Shown: positions 35,810 to 44,748, counted from the stretch's first letter. The stretch: DNA of 64,000 nt from JAGVPT01 sp964642725 (GCA_964642725.1 CAZXQG010000005.1:1-64000), one strand, 5' to 3'. The notes: generated by a model not told the origin, from the letters alone. A program made the numbers and translations.

Positions 35810-36724
35810 TCATGGTTCATTGTTGATTGTCTTCTTAATGTATAGCATTGCCGTCCCCTCCGTCCCGATTCGAAACCTCGACTGCAGCTCTTCTACGGTT
35901 GCGCCATTCTGTGCCATAATCGTCGCAGCAGTGTGCCGCAGCGAAAACGCTGTAATCCGGCGAACTTTTCCGTTCTTCACGCCTGCTCTCTCAAGATACA
36001 TGTTGACGCGCTGCCTGATTCCGCGTGTCGTCATTCTCTTTCCACGTGTCCGATTCCCTGCACTCATGATCAATGGTTCATTTTCTCGGGCATCATTTCT
36101 GAAGGCAAGATATCCGAGGAACGCTTCCTTCACATCGTTAGGAAGAAGAACGGTTGTTTCTTTTGTCGTTTTACCTTTGCCCTGAACATTGAAGATCATT
36201 GTCGAGCTAACGATCTTCAAATCGCCGATATTCGCACGGATCAATTCTATCTCCGATAATCCGCATCCGACCATCGCTTTGATGATTGCGAAGTCTCGAA
36301 ACCCCCGCTCATCATTCCGATCGATCGACTGAAAAATCGCTTGAATATCCTGCAACGAGATCGTCTCTCGAGAATGCTGCTGCGGTCTCTTGTTTCCTTT
36401 TACCTCTTTTGCAGGATTCCGTTCCAGGACTTTGACCTCGACCAAATAATCAAAAAGACGCCTCAGTGCCGTAAGGTAAGTGGAGACCGAAACTGGTGCA
36501 AGCTTGATTTTTTTTATTAAATATGTCTTGTATCGCTCTACATCCGCTACACGGAACAGAAATTTTTGATCCAACGGATACCAGCGCATGAATTCATGCA
36601 GTGAGCGTTCATACGTGCCGCGAGTTTCGGGCTTGCTCTTTCGCAGTTCTTTCAGAAATCCCTCGAAATGGCCGAGCAATCGCTTGTGAGAAATCCGGAC
36701 AGAAGAAAATTGCGACGATTTCAT
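35810..36724 (-). CDS. Tyrosine recombinase-like protein, catalytically degenerate
   Basis: A 304-residue protein with an N-terminal SAM-like core-binding domain (about 12-95) and a C-terminal catalytic domain of the phage integrase family. The Tyr (Tyr295), the Arg of the HxxR box (Arg263) and a Lys in QGKGKTTKET (181-190) are kept. The first catalytic Arg is Ser157 (GLSEIEL), the His of HxxR is Phe260, and the last His/Trp site is replaced (QSRFRIGTEG). It may bind DNA but probably cannot recombine. No attachment repeats or cargo are visible. It lies between leuS and proBA. Confidence 0.82.
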   Translation of the reverse strand: MKSSQFSSVRISHKRLLGHFEGFLKELRKSKPETRGTYERSLHEFMRWYPLDQKFLFRVADVERYKTYLIKKIKLAPVSVSTYLTALRRLFDYLVEVKVLERNPAKEVKGNKRPQQHSRETISLQDIQAIFQSIDRNDERGFRDFAIIKAMVGCGLSEIELIRANIGDLKIVSSTMIFNVQGKGKTTKETTVLLPNDVKEAFLGYLAFRNDARENEPLIMSAGNRTRGKRMTTRGIRQRVNMYLERAGVKNGKVRRITAFSLRHTAATIMAQNGATVEELQSRFRIGTEGTAMLYIKKTINNEP

Positions 36725-36860
36725 TCTCCTACAGCAGAGTTTTTAGTGGGACGTTTCGCTCATCTTTCTTCTCAATAACAGAAATTAACGAAAATTGAAG
36801 AGAGAAGCAACGAAACGCGCTGCTGGGTACCGACTCAGTTTGATAAATTTTCTGGGTGGA

Positions 36861-36908
36861 ACAGGCATTCATGCCTGTCAGATAGGTCAGACAAGAATGT
36901 CTGACCTA
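36861..36908. repeat. Paired REP-like palindromes
   Basis: Two adjacent hairpins: ACAGGCA (36861-36867) with TGCCTGT (36872-36878), and TAGGTCAGACA (36883-36893) with TGTCTGACCTA (36898-36908). Both have 4-base loops (TTCA, AGAA). The paired palindromes with the theme AGGCATTCATGCCT and CAGACAAGAATGTCTG resemble short dispersed palindromes found in many bacterial genomes. Confidence 0.65.
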
Positions 36909-36972
36909 CAGATACATTGAAATTAAGTCACTACCCGCTGTTGCAAGCCGTCTGACTGCTTCTATCAATTGG

Positions 36973-37000
36973 ATGGATTGAAAATCAATCCATTTTTTTT
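36973..37000 (+). terminator. Intrinsic terminator in the proB leader
   Basis: A perfect 9-bp stem, ATGGATTGA (36973-36981) with TCAATCCAT (36985-36993), 3-base loop, followed by eight T on the plus strand. There is no plus-strand gene upstream to terminate, and proB begins 35 bases later, so it may act as an attenuator or end a small RNA. Confidence 0.8.
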
Positions 37001-37034
37001 GAATTAGCATTTTTATTTATTATCATTTAACGGT

Positions 37035-38171
37035 ATGCATCGAATGAAAGAAATATTGCTTGCCGGGAATAGCGTCGTCATCAAGATTGGGACGAACCTC
37101 CTGGCCGACCGGGCGAAAGGGATCAACCGCGACAGGATCGATACGATCGCGAAAAGTGTCTCCTCCCTGCAATCTCGCGGCAAGCAGGTCGCAATTGTTA
37201 CATCGGGTGCGATAGGCGCGGGGATGTTATTGCTTGGAATGAAAGAACGTCCGAGGGCGATTCCCGAAAAACAGGCTGCCGCAGCCATCGGTCAGCCGAT
37301 TCTCATGGAAGTATATGAGAATGCGTTCAGAAAATATCACTGTACGATTGCCCAAATTCTTTTGACAAAGGATGATTTCGTCAACAGGGCGCGGTATATC
37401 AACACCAAGAACACATTCTCTGCCTTGTTCGAAAAAGGAGCCGTCCCGATCGTCAACGAGAATGATACCGTAGCCGTAGAGGAAATCAAGCTCGGGGATA
37501 ACGATAATCTTTCGGCCCTTGTTGCCAACCTTATCGAAGCAGACCTGCTGATTATCCTCAGCGATGTCGATGGACTTTTTTCAGATAACCCGACGAGAAA
37601 TCCGAAAGCTCAATTGATTTCCGTTGTGGACAAGGTTACGCCAAATGTTGAAAAACTGGCGAAGAAGCATGGCAGTGAAATGAGCACCGGCGGGATGTTT
37701 ACCAAGGTCCAAGCAGCGAAGCAATGCGTTTCCGCGGGAATTCCCGTCATCATCGCAAACGGAACGAATCCCGGCATTCTCGATGAAATCTTCGCCGGCA
37801 AGAATTCAGGAACGCTGTTCCTGCCCGCAAACAATAAAATGAATGTGCGAAAAAAGTGGATCGGATTTGTGTCGGATTCAAAAGGGGTCGTCGTTGTTGA
37901 CGGCGGGGCAAAAAGCGCTTTACTCATAAAACAAAAAAGTCTTCTTCCATCCGGAGTTCTGGAAGTGCGTGGAGAGTTTGAGACGGACGATACGATTTCA
38001 GTCGTAGACACGGAAGGAAATGAAATTGCACGGGGCGTTGCGGGATATGCATCATCCGACCTCAATAAAATTAAGGGGAAGAAAACCAGCGAGATTCAGA
38101 AAACCCTAAACCGGAAAGGCAGCGACGAAGTCATTCACCGTAATAATCTTGTGTTGATTGGAACAGAATAA
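37035..38171 (+). CDS. proB: Glutamate 5-kinase
   Basis: First enzyme of proline synthesis; phosphorylates glutamate. The 378-residue protein has an amino-acid kinase domain (VVIKIGTNLLAD, VTSGAIGAGMLLLG, NENDTVAVEEIKLGDNDNLS) and a C-terminal PUA domain (about 285-378). An in-frame second ATG at 37044 could also serve. Its TAA overlaps the proA ATG by one base (TAATG). The gene sits behind an intrinsic terminator, so it may be controlled by attenuation. Confidence 0.96.
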   Translation: MHRMKEILLAGNSVVIKIGTNLLADRAKGINRDRIDTIAKSVSSLQSRGKQVAIVTSGAIGAGMLLLGMKERPRAIPEKQAAAAIGQPILMEVYENAFRKYHCTIAQILLTKDDFVNRARYINTKNTFSALFEKGAVPIVNENDTVAVEEIKLGDNDNLSALVANLIEADLLIILSDVDGLFSDNPTRNPKAQLISVVDKVTPNVEKLAKKHGSEMSTGGMFTKVQAAKQCVSAGIPVIIANGTNPGILDEIFAGKNSGTLFLPANNKMNVRKKWIGFVSDSKGVVVVDGGAKSALLIKQKSLLPSGVLEVRGEFETDDTISVVDTEGNEIARGVAGYASSDLNKIKGKKTSEIQKTLNRKGSDEVIHRNNLVLIGTE

Positions 38172-39424
38172 TGGCCGCCGGCAACGTCCCCAAAAAAGCC
38201 AGATCGGTAAAAGAAGCAAGCAGCGTATTGTACAATTGCTCATCACGGCAGAAGAACGCCTTGCTCAAAGCGATTGTCTTTCGACTACGCGATCAAATTC
38301 CAGAGATTCTCCAAGCGAACAAAAAGGATCTCAAAAGCGCCGCAGCCGCAAAGTTATCAGACGTGTTAACAGATCGCCTCACATTGAATGAACAACGGAT
38401 AGCGCAAATGATGGAAGGGGTAAAGGACGTCATTAAATTAAGCGACGCCGTCGGCACTGTAGTCGAGAAAATAAAGAGACCGAATGGACTCTGTATAGAG
38501 AAAATGCGAGTTCCCCTGGGTGCAGTGGGTATTATTTACGAATCGCGGCCTAATGTGACAATCGATGCGGCAGCGCTCTGCCTAAAATCCGGAAATGCAG
38601 TATTGCTTCGCGGAGGTTCCGAAGCAATCCACACAAACAAAAAACTTGTTGCCGTTATCAAAACAGCGCTGAACGAGGTCGACCTTCCTGCGGGCTGCGT
38701 CGAGTTTATTGATACCACGGACCGAGCCGCAGTGCTGGAGATGTTGAAGCAAGAAAAATATCTCGACGTGGTCATTCCCCGAGGGAGTCAGCAACTGATC
38801 AGTTTTATTCAGGCAAACTCCTCCGTGCCCGTAATCGCACACGGCGAGGGCAATTGCCATATCTATGTGGACAACTCTGCCGACATTGCAATGGCAGAAG
38901 AGATTGTCTTCAATGCTAAAGTCCAAAGGCCGTCAGTCTGCAACGCTGCTGAAAAACTGTTAGTCCACAGTTCCATTGCCGCACAATTCCTTCCTCGCGT
39001 AGCACGAAGGCTATCGCGCGCGGGAGTTGAAATCAGAGGGGACAAAGAAACGCTTGCATTTGTTGAGAATGCAATTCCTGCTGCACAAACCGATTGGAGT
39101 AAAGAATATCTGGACTTGATCATCGCAATAAAAGTAGTAAAAAACCTCGATGCAGCGATCATGCATATCAACCGGTACGGTTCACACCATTCCGATGCGA
39201 TCGTCACGCAAAACACAAGTCATGGCGAACGATTCTTACGGGAGGTCGATTCGGCCGCTGTGTATGTGAACGCTTCGACGCGGTTTACCGATGGTTTTGA
39301 ATTCGGCCTTGGCGCGGAAATAGGGATAAGCACGCAAAAGCTTCATGCGCGCGGTCCGATGGGACTCGTCGATCTGACAAGCATTAAGTACGTCGTTCAC
39401 GGGAAGGGACAGATCAGAAAGTAG
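38171..39424 (+). CDS. proA: Gamma-glutamyl phosphate reductase
   Basis: Second enzyme of proline synthesis, converting glutamyl phosphate to glutamate semialdehyde with NADPH. The 417-residue aldehyde-dehydrogenase-fold protein has the catalytic Cys in QRPSVCNAAE (about residue 257), the VPLGAVGIIYESRPNVT segment and the closing GLGAEIGISTQKLHARGPMGL block. It directly follows proB and shares its message. Confidence 0.97.
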   Translation: MAAGNVPKKARSVKEASSVLYNCSSRQKNALLKAIVFRLRDQIPEILQANKKDLKSAAAAKLSDVLTDRLTLNEQRIAQMMEGVKDVIKLSDAVGTVVEKIKRPNGLCIEKMRVPLGAVGIIYESRPNVTIDAAALCLKSGNAVLLRGGSEAIHTNKKLVAVIKTALNEVDLPAGCVEFIDTTDRAAVLEMLKQEKYLDVVIPRGSQQLISFIQANSSVPVIAHGEGNCHIYVDNSADIAMAEEIVFNAKVQRPSVCNAAEKLLVHSSIAAQFLPRVARRLSRAGVEIRGDKETLAFVENAIPAAQTDWSKEYLDLIIAIKVVKNLDAAIMHINRYGSHHSDAIVTQNTSHGERFLREVDSAAVYVNASTRFTDGFEFGLGAEIGISTQKLHARGPMGLVDLTSIKYVVHGKGQIRK

Positions 39425-39496
39425 GAATTTAAGAGCCAGGAGTATGCCGAAGAATTCGCTTCACTGTTTGCTCATTGTTGATTGTTCATTGATGTT

Positions 39497-41254
39497 TCAC
39501 TCAACGCATTTCATCACAACAAGTGTGATATCGTCGGATTGCGGCGCGCCAGAAGTGTAGCGCGCAATTTCGTTTTGAATTTCATCGAGAGTGCGCTGAG
39601 CTGTCAGCGGGCCGATAGTTCGCAAAAACTCTTCAACCTTCTCTTCTGTATAATCAACCCCTTCGACATTCATCGCTTCGCTTATTCCGTCGGTGAACAT
39701 GACAACGACGTCTCCGGGAAATAGCTGAACGTCTCCCTCGATGTACGGCGCCGCCTCTCTCGTCACGCCGAGAATAATTCCCCCTTCCTTCAGCCTTTCG
39801 ATTGACTTGTTCTTCCGCACAACGAAAGGATAATTATGACCCGCATTTACATAACGGAACATTTTAGTGACCGGATCAAAAATTCCCCAGCAAAAGGTGA
39901 TGAATTTATCGCTGCCGGTATTGTCGCAAATGAGGCGGTTCACCCGCGAAGTCATTTCAGAGAGAGGAAGATCGAAATGAACAAGCGTTCGGATCGTTGC
40001 CTGGACATTCGCCATCAAAAGCGAAGCGGGCGCCCCTTTGCCCGACACATCACCGATGGCTATTACGCAACGCCCGCCTTCCAGAACAACGACGTCGTAG
40101 TAGTCCCCGCCAACCTGCTTTGAGGAGATGTTCAAGGCCGCAAGATCCAGTCCCGGAATTTTCGGCAGTGAACGTGGAAGCAGGCCTTTTTGAATCTCGC
40201 GGGCGATGTTCAATTCATTTTCCATCTTTTGCTTTTCGACAGCTTCGTAAAAGAGGCGCGTGTTTTCCAATGAAATGATGGCGAGATTTCCAAGACTGTA
40301 GATGAACTCCAGGTCCGAATCCGAGTACACTCCTCCGCGAAGCCGCTCGCCAAGGCACAACATCCCTTTCACTTCATTCTGCACCTGAAGCGGAATAAGA
40401 GCAACGATCCCCTGCTCCTCACAGGCCTCCCGAAGAGTCAACAAAACTTTTTTTCGCTGAAGGTCAGATACTAACACGGGTGAAGTGATGTTTTCGAACA
40501 GCACCTGCTTGTATTCTGAAAAATCCTGTGTATTGATCCGCGAAGCAACGGTCTCGCCGTTCCGGAGAAACACTGCATAGCGGCTTGCCCCCACTTGCCC
40601 CATCAGCGTAAACGTGAAAAGCTTCAACAGCTTTTCCCTGTCAAAAATAGCGTTGAACTCTTTGCTGAGCTCGAACAGCGTGCGCAATTCCTGGACTTTT
40701 TCGTCGAGTGCCCGGTTGACATTCTTCACTTCCCCGAAGGCAATTCCTTTTTCAATCGCCGCTGCGGAGATGCTGATAATTGCCTCGACAAAACCTTTCT
40801 CCTCTGTCGTCAGTTTTTCTTTGCTCACACGTTTGCCTATCCCAAAAAACCCCAGGACGATGCCGTGAGATACGATCGGAAACATCCTCACAATGCCGAT
40901 TTTGAAAAGCTGCACCTCATCGGGGCTCATGGTATGGGAAAGGGCAAAGCTCCTTCGTGGAACGCGCGGGAAAACAAATTCTTTTGAAGCAAACTCAACG
41001 GGAATTCCTTTAGAGTTTTCTATACGGAAGTGCTTCTCTTTCGTTTTAATGAGCACAACGCTCTTAGACATCAGGAGTTTCCCCATCAATGTTAAGAGAA
41101 CGGTTCCGAGTATGAATTTCAGGTCGAGGGAAGAATTCACAATGTTGCTGAATTCAAACAACGGCGTAATATCGGCAAGGCGATTGATGTTCGGCGAATG
41201 CGTGGAAGGCTTCAAAAGGAACGATCCTTGGCGTTCATAATTCGGATGCCTCAT
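39497..41254 (-). CDS. GAF-SpoIIE (RsbU-type) protein phosphatase
   Basis: A 585-residue cytoplasmic protein. An N-terminal GAF-like sensor (about 25-165), a coiled-coil stretch, a second GAF domain (about 200-345), a linking helix and a C-terminal SpoIIE-type PP2C phosphatase (about 390-585). The metal-site motifs are seen: GGDYYDVVVLEGG, IGDVSGKGAPASLL, MFTDGISEAMN and SDDITLVVM. It should dephosphorylate the STAS protein encoded upstream and so switch the partner. Last gene of the module; 26 bases after the kinase gene. Confidence 0.9.
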   Translation of the reverse strand: MRHPNYERQGSFLLKPSTHSPNINRLADITPLFEFSNIVNSSLDLKFILGTVLLTLMGKLLMSKSVVLIKTKEKHFRIENSKGIPVEFASKEFVFPRVPRRSFALSHTMSPDEVQLFKIGIVRMFPIVSHGIVLGFFGIGKRVSKEKLTTEEKGFVEAIISISAAAIEKGIAFGEVKNVNRALDEKVQELRTLFELSKEFNAIFDREKLLKLFTFTLMGQVGASRYAVFLRNGETVASRINTQDFSEYKQVLFENITSPVLVSDLQRKKVLLTLREACEEQGIVALIPLQVQNEVKGMLCLGERLRGGVYSDSDLEFIYSLGNLAIISLENTRLFYEAVEKQKMENELNIAREIQKGLLPRSLPKIPGLDLAALNISSKQVGGDYYDVVVLEGGRCVIAIGDVSGKGAPASLLMANVQATIRTLVHFDLPLSEMTSRVNRLICDNTGSDKFITFCWGIFDPVTKMFRYVNAGHNYPFVVRKNKSIERLKEGGIILGVTREAAPYIEGDVQLFPGDVVVMFTDGISEAMNVEGVDYTEEKVEEFLRTIGPLTAQRTLDEIQNEIARYTSGAPQSDDITLVVMKCVE

Positions 41255-41280
41255 TCGATGTCAATGAGGGGCAAGAATTC

Positions 41281-41718
41281 TTAGTGGAGATATTTAATAA
41301 GTCTCACGACGTTCTTTTTAGGATGAATCGTGTACTCCACTTTATCCATCAACTTCTTCATCAAATACATTCCCAATCCGCCCCGTTTGTAGTGAGACAT
41401 GTACTCTTTCATGTTCGGGACCGGTATCTGGTTGGGATTAAAATGTTTTCCATGATCCTCGATAAGAATTTCAAACTCCGGCTTTTTCATCGAAACGACA
41501 ATGTCAATTTGCTTGTCCGCGGCATAGCTGTAGGCGTGCTTGATAATGTTCGTACATGCTTCATCAACAGCGAGGGCAATATTGTTGACGTCATCTTCCT
41601 TAAAGCCGAAGACCTTTGCCGCATCGGCGACAAATTCGCGCGCCATGTTCAGCTTCTCCGTCTGGCTTGGAATGCGCAAATTCAATCGAGTTGTCTTTTG
41701 ATTACCGCCGCTGGTCAA
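41281..41718 (-). CDS. RsbW-type anti-sigma factor serine kinase
   Basis: A 145-residue GHKL-fold ATP-binding protein of the anti-sigma factor kinase family. The N box AVDEACTNIIKHAY (about 49-62), the G1 region IEDHGKHFNP (about 87-96) and the G2 region GGLGMYLMKKL (about 111-121) are intact. It is expected to bind a target and phosphorylate the STAS antagonist. The start is TTG with AAGGAG 9 bases upstream. No sigma factor gene is next to it, so the target is unknown. Confidence 0.9.
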   Translation of the reverse strand: MTSGGNQKTTRLNLRIPSQTEKLNMAREFVADAAKVFGFKEDDVNNIALAVDEACTNIIKHAYSYAADKQIDIVVSMKKPEFEILIEDHGKHFNPNQIPVPNMKEYMSHYKRGGLGMYLMKKLMDKVEYTIHPKKNVVRLIKYLH

Positions 41719-41756
41719 CGTTCCAATCTCCTTTTTCCCGTGAGGTTCATGGTTTC

Positions 41757-42122
41757 CTACTTGCTCGATTGTTTCTTTGCATCGAACTTTTTCACCGCCT
41801 CGTGTTCATCGGTGAAGATTTCGTACAACATCGGAAAACCGAGAAGGTCGAAGATATTGTAGACTTTCGGCGACATGTTGGACATCTTGATGTCTCCCCC
41901 ACCCGTCCGCACATCCTCGATGAAGGCCATAAACACTCCCAGCCCCGCGCTGGAAATGTATGCCAGGTCCTTGCAATTGACCAAGATATTTAGTTTCTCT
42001 TCTTTGATGAGTTTTTGAAATGCCTCTTCAAGGTTTGGGGCGGTATGCGCATCCAAATATCCCTTCAAGTCCATGACATGGACTTTTCCGCTCACCCGAA
42101 ATGAAATCTTGAATTCGTTCAT
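41757..42122 (-). CDS. STAS-domain anti-sigma factor antagonist
   Basis: A 121-residue STAS protein. The strand pattern MDLKGYLDAHTA is followed by the phosphorylation site in AYISSAGLGVFMAF (Ser near residue 60). It is the expected substrate of the adjacent kinase and of the two phosphatases that flank the pair. GAGGAG with 7-base spacing supports the ATG at 42122 over a GTG at 42137 that overlaps that site. It belongs to the same leftward operon. Confidence 0.9.
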   Translation of the reverse strand: MNEFKISFRVSGKVHVMDLKGYLDAHTAPNLEEAFQKLIKEEKLNILVNCKDLAYISSAGLGVFMAFIEDVRTGGGDIKMSNMSPKVYNIFDLLGFPMLYEIFTDEHEAVKKFDAKKQSSK

Positions 42123-42161
42123 CTGATAACTCCTCACAATAATAGTTGAAAATCGTCTCTC

Positions 42162-44258
42162 TCACCGTGGCGCTCCCTTCCATTTCACCACGAACACAGT
42201 GAGATCATCATCATATCCTTGAGCGTCCGTGTAACTCCAGACGCGTTGAATGATTTCTTCCTTAATCTCTTCCGCAGAATGCGAGCGCTTTTCTTGAACA
42301 ACGCTCATCAAACGCTCGTAGCCGAATTCTTCTCCCGCTGAGGAGCGCGATTCCGTAACGCCATCCGTATAAAAAACGCAGACATCCCCCTTATTCATCA
42401 TGATCCTTTTTTCTTCAAGCGAGTCTTCGAATAACATTCCGGCACTCAACCCTAAACCCATGCCGGTCGGTGTAATGTACTCAATCGAGGCAGAAGTTGC
42501 ATACAACATCGGGCAATGTCCGGCTCGGCTGAGAACAAGCTCCCCTGTCGAAACATCGAGGACGGCATAAATTAAACTAATAAAAGATCGTTTGTCAATG
42601 CTCGAGATCAGCGACTGATTTGCTTTGATGAGAAATGTTCTGGGAGATGAATAAATTTTGCTGAGCGACTGGAAAATACCTTTCACTTCTGCCATATAAA
42701 AAGCGGCTCCGACTCCTTTGCCCGAGACATCGCCGATGACGATGCCGACATGGCGGTCATCCAGTATTGCAATATCATAATAGTCGCCGCCAACTTCGAG
42801 GGCCGGTGCGGAGACAGCCTGCATTTCCACGTTCGGGAATATCGGGAGCGTTTGCGGGAGAAGGCGCTTCTGCATTTCCTGTGCGAGTAGTAATTCCCGC
42901 TGAAGACGCTCCTTTTCCAGCGACCGTTGAATCAATGTTGCGTTCTCGATCGCAATGGTCACTTGGTCGGCAAACCCGGACAACACTTCGATGTCGTCTT
43001 GGTCAAAACCGAAATCCATTTGTTTCGTCGCGTAAAGGATTCCTATCAGATTTTGATGCGACACCAGCGGCACCACCAAAAGCGATCCGACCTTCTTGAG
43101 CTTTGTCATATATTTCGTGCGACGGTCGGTGCTCACATCATCGATGAGCAGGACTTTTTTTGAGGAGAATACGAGCGAGCGGATCGAAACCTGATCGCCG
43201 AATAAGATCGTCTGGATATCCTCGGTTGAAATATTCCTCGCAGAGACAATTCCATTGCTGGCGTGGGAGGATTTTCTCTCTCCTTCGTTTGGAAAAACTT
43301 CCAGCCACGAACTCGACGCCTCACAAACCTCAAAGGTCATCTTCGTGACAGTCTCCGCCAATTCGTTAAGGTCAAACACCTGCGTAATGAGCCTGCTGAG
43401 GTTGTGGAGCGAACTCAATTCGGTCTGTTTCCGGTCGAAGGCTTCTGCCGTCGGCAAATGGAAGAGTGTGCTGATGAATGCCATTCCAAAATACACGGCG
43501 CCGAACAACGAGGTCAATTGAACAAACGTGTGCAGCGGATAACTGAAATAGAGGAGTGCCTTTGCCAAAAACGGTTTGTCTGAAATGGAGAGAAGAATGT
43601 TGACCGCCATGAAAGCAAAAAAAGCGAGCAAGGCGTAGACCATCGCATAAATCTTCTCACGACGCGACAGGTACGCGATCCATGACAATCGGAACGAGTT
43701 AACGATAATCATGACGACGGCAAGAACAAAAAAGACGGTCGTGTAAACCGACAGCTCGAGCGGCCGGAGGTTGATCGTCGTCGCAGATGCTAGGAAGAAA
43801 AAGATCAGCAGAATCCAAAAATTGCGCCGCGTCCCTTTTTTCCTTTTATACAACAGCATGTCCTTGATATTGAGCATTGTCATAACCGCCACAATGCCGG
43901 CAGCGATGCTCAGAACGGTGGAAAAAAGAATGGTGATATAATCGCGGGGAAATAATTTGAACGCCCGAGTTTCAAATTCATTGAAGTGCAGCACACTTGC
44001 AGTGATCGACAGGGCGACAAAGATTCCAGCCCATGCAGCAACCCGACCGATTCGCTGAATCATTGTGAACTGGCGTTCTTTTCTCAGCGTTTCGATGTAG
44101 AATGTGCAGAGAATAAAAGCAAGAATAACTAACGCTCCGCGGCCAACGGAAAAATTTCCGAGCTCAGCATCGAGGCTCTTCATCGTGGCATCGATAATGA
44201 ACACCGAGCTAAAAAGGAGAATGGAAACGAGGAGTGAAAGTAGTTTTCTAATCTTCAT
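42162..44258 (-). CDS. Membrane-anchored GAF-SpoIIE protein phosphatase
   Basis: A 698-residue protein with about eight N-terminal membrane segments (residues 1-270, including one uncleaved at the N terminus), a GAF domain (about 290-440), a coiled coil (about 450-475) and a C-terminal SpoIIE-type PP2C phosphatase (about 490-698) with GGDYYDIAILDD, GDVSGKGVGAAFYM, FYTDGVTESRSSAG and DDDLTVFVV. It probably senses an envelope or membrane signal and acts on the STAS protein encoded 39 bases downstream. First gene of the module. Confidence 0.9.
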   Translation of the reverse strand: MKIRKLLSLLVSILLFSSVFIIDATMKSLDAELGNFSVGRGALVILAFILCTFYIETLRKERQFTMIQRIGRVAAWAGIFVALSITASVLHFNEFETRAFKLFPRDYITILFSTVLSIAAGIVAVMTMLNIKDMLLYKRKKGTRRNFWILLIFFFLASATTINLRPLELSVYTTVFFVLAVVMIIVNSFRLSWIAYLSRREKIYAMVYALLAFFAFMAVNILLSISDKPFLAKALLYFSYPLHTFVQLTSLFGAVYFGMAFISTLFHLPTAEAFDRKQTELSSLHNLSRLITQVFDLNELAETVTKMTFEVCEASSSWLEVFPNEGERKSSHASNGIVSARNISTEDIQTILFGDQVSIRSLVFSSKKVLLIDDVSTDRRTKYMTKLKKVGSLLVVPLVSHQNLIGILYATKQMDFGFDQDDIEVLSGFADQVTIAIENATLIQRSLEKERLQRELLLAQEMQKRLLPQTLPIFPNVEMQAVSAPALEVGGDYYDIAILDDRHVGIVIGDVSGKGVGAAFYMAEVKGIFQSLSKIYSSPRTFLIKANQSLISSIDKRSFISLIYAVLDVSTGELVLSRAGHCPMLYATSASIEYITPTGMGLGLSAGMLFEDSLEEKRIMMNKGDVCVFYTDGVTESRSSAGEEFGYERLMSVVQEKRSHSAEEIKEEIIQRVWSYTDAQGYDDDLTVFVVKWKGAPR

Positions 44259-44430
44259 GAAAAACGGTTGATGGAATACGTATGATACTTACTTTACTTC
44301 GTTGAAAATGAGGGAAAGTTGCAGCCAGCCGCATCAAAAATATCGAAAAGCGGGTTGAATAACAAGGAGAAGAGAGGAGTGCTTTTCGGCCTATTTCCCC
44401 TGTTGGGTCAAAACAATTCTCAAAAATCTA

Positions 44431-44459
44431 TTGCAAAGAATGAGAAAATTTCTTATCTT
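44431..44459 (+). promoter_or_regulatory. Promoter of rpmB
   Basis: TTGCAA (44431-44436) and TATCTT (44454-44459) with a 17-base spacer, about 46 bases before the rpmB ATG. Confidence 0.6.
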
Positions 44460-44504
44460 CATTGAAGAAATTAAGCATGTGAAGGAAAGGAATTTTTAGA
44501 TATT

Positions 44505-44696
44505 ATGGCAAAAGTCTGTGAAATATGCGGTAAAAGGCCGATTGCGGGAAACAATGTAAGCCATGCAAACAACCGGTCTCCGCGTCGATGGCTTCCAAAT
44601 CTTCAGGAAGTGCGGGCAATGGTCAACGGCTCCGTCAAGCGTGTGAGGGTATGCAGTTCTTGCTTGAAAGCAGGAAAAATTCAGAAAGCCATCTGA
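44505..44696 (+). CDS. rpmB: 50S ribosomal protein L28
   Basis: A 63-residue ribosomal protein L28. The N-terminal MAKVCEICGKRP, the RSPRRWLPNLQ core and the VCSSCLKAGKIQK end are characteristic. Two CxxC pairs (residues 5-8 and about 50-53) mark the zinc-binding form. It has its own promoter and terminator. Confidence 0.96.
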   Translation: MAKVCEICGKRPIAGNNVSHANNRSPRRWLPNLQEVRAMVNGSVKRVRVCSSCLKAGKIQKAI

Positions 44697-44720
44697 CCAA
44701 TAACGAGGTTTTAAGATTGC

Positions 44721-44748
44721 AAAGGTCATCGTCACGATGGCCTTTTTT
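44721..44748 (+). terminator. Intrinsic terminator of rpmB
   Basis: AAAGGTCATCG (44721-44731) pairs with CGATGGCCTTT (44735-44745), including one G-T wobble, with a 3-base loop and a T-run, 24 bases after the rpmB stop. Confidence 0.88.

Larger units (their letters stand above)
36725..37034. other. Structured 310-base gap before proB
   Basis: The gap between the leftward recombinase and rightward proB holds a pair of palindromes (36861-36908) and a strong intrinsic terminator on the plus strand (36973-37000), only about 35 bases before the proB ATG. No promoter hexamers are obvious. No coding frame is recognised. The layout suggests a transcribed proB leader or a short non-coding RNA. Confidence 0.55.

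Noticed and set aside
36814..36845. T-box-like piece (GCTGGGTACCGACTC) before proB
   Set aside because: It departs from the AGGGTGGNACCGCG core and no specifier loop could be recognised; kept only as a weak note.
36725..37034. Integrative element attached to the recombinase gene
   Set aside because: No direct repeats, tRNA target, transfer genes or change in composition were seen around the recombinase; the catalytic set is also broken.
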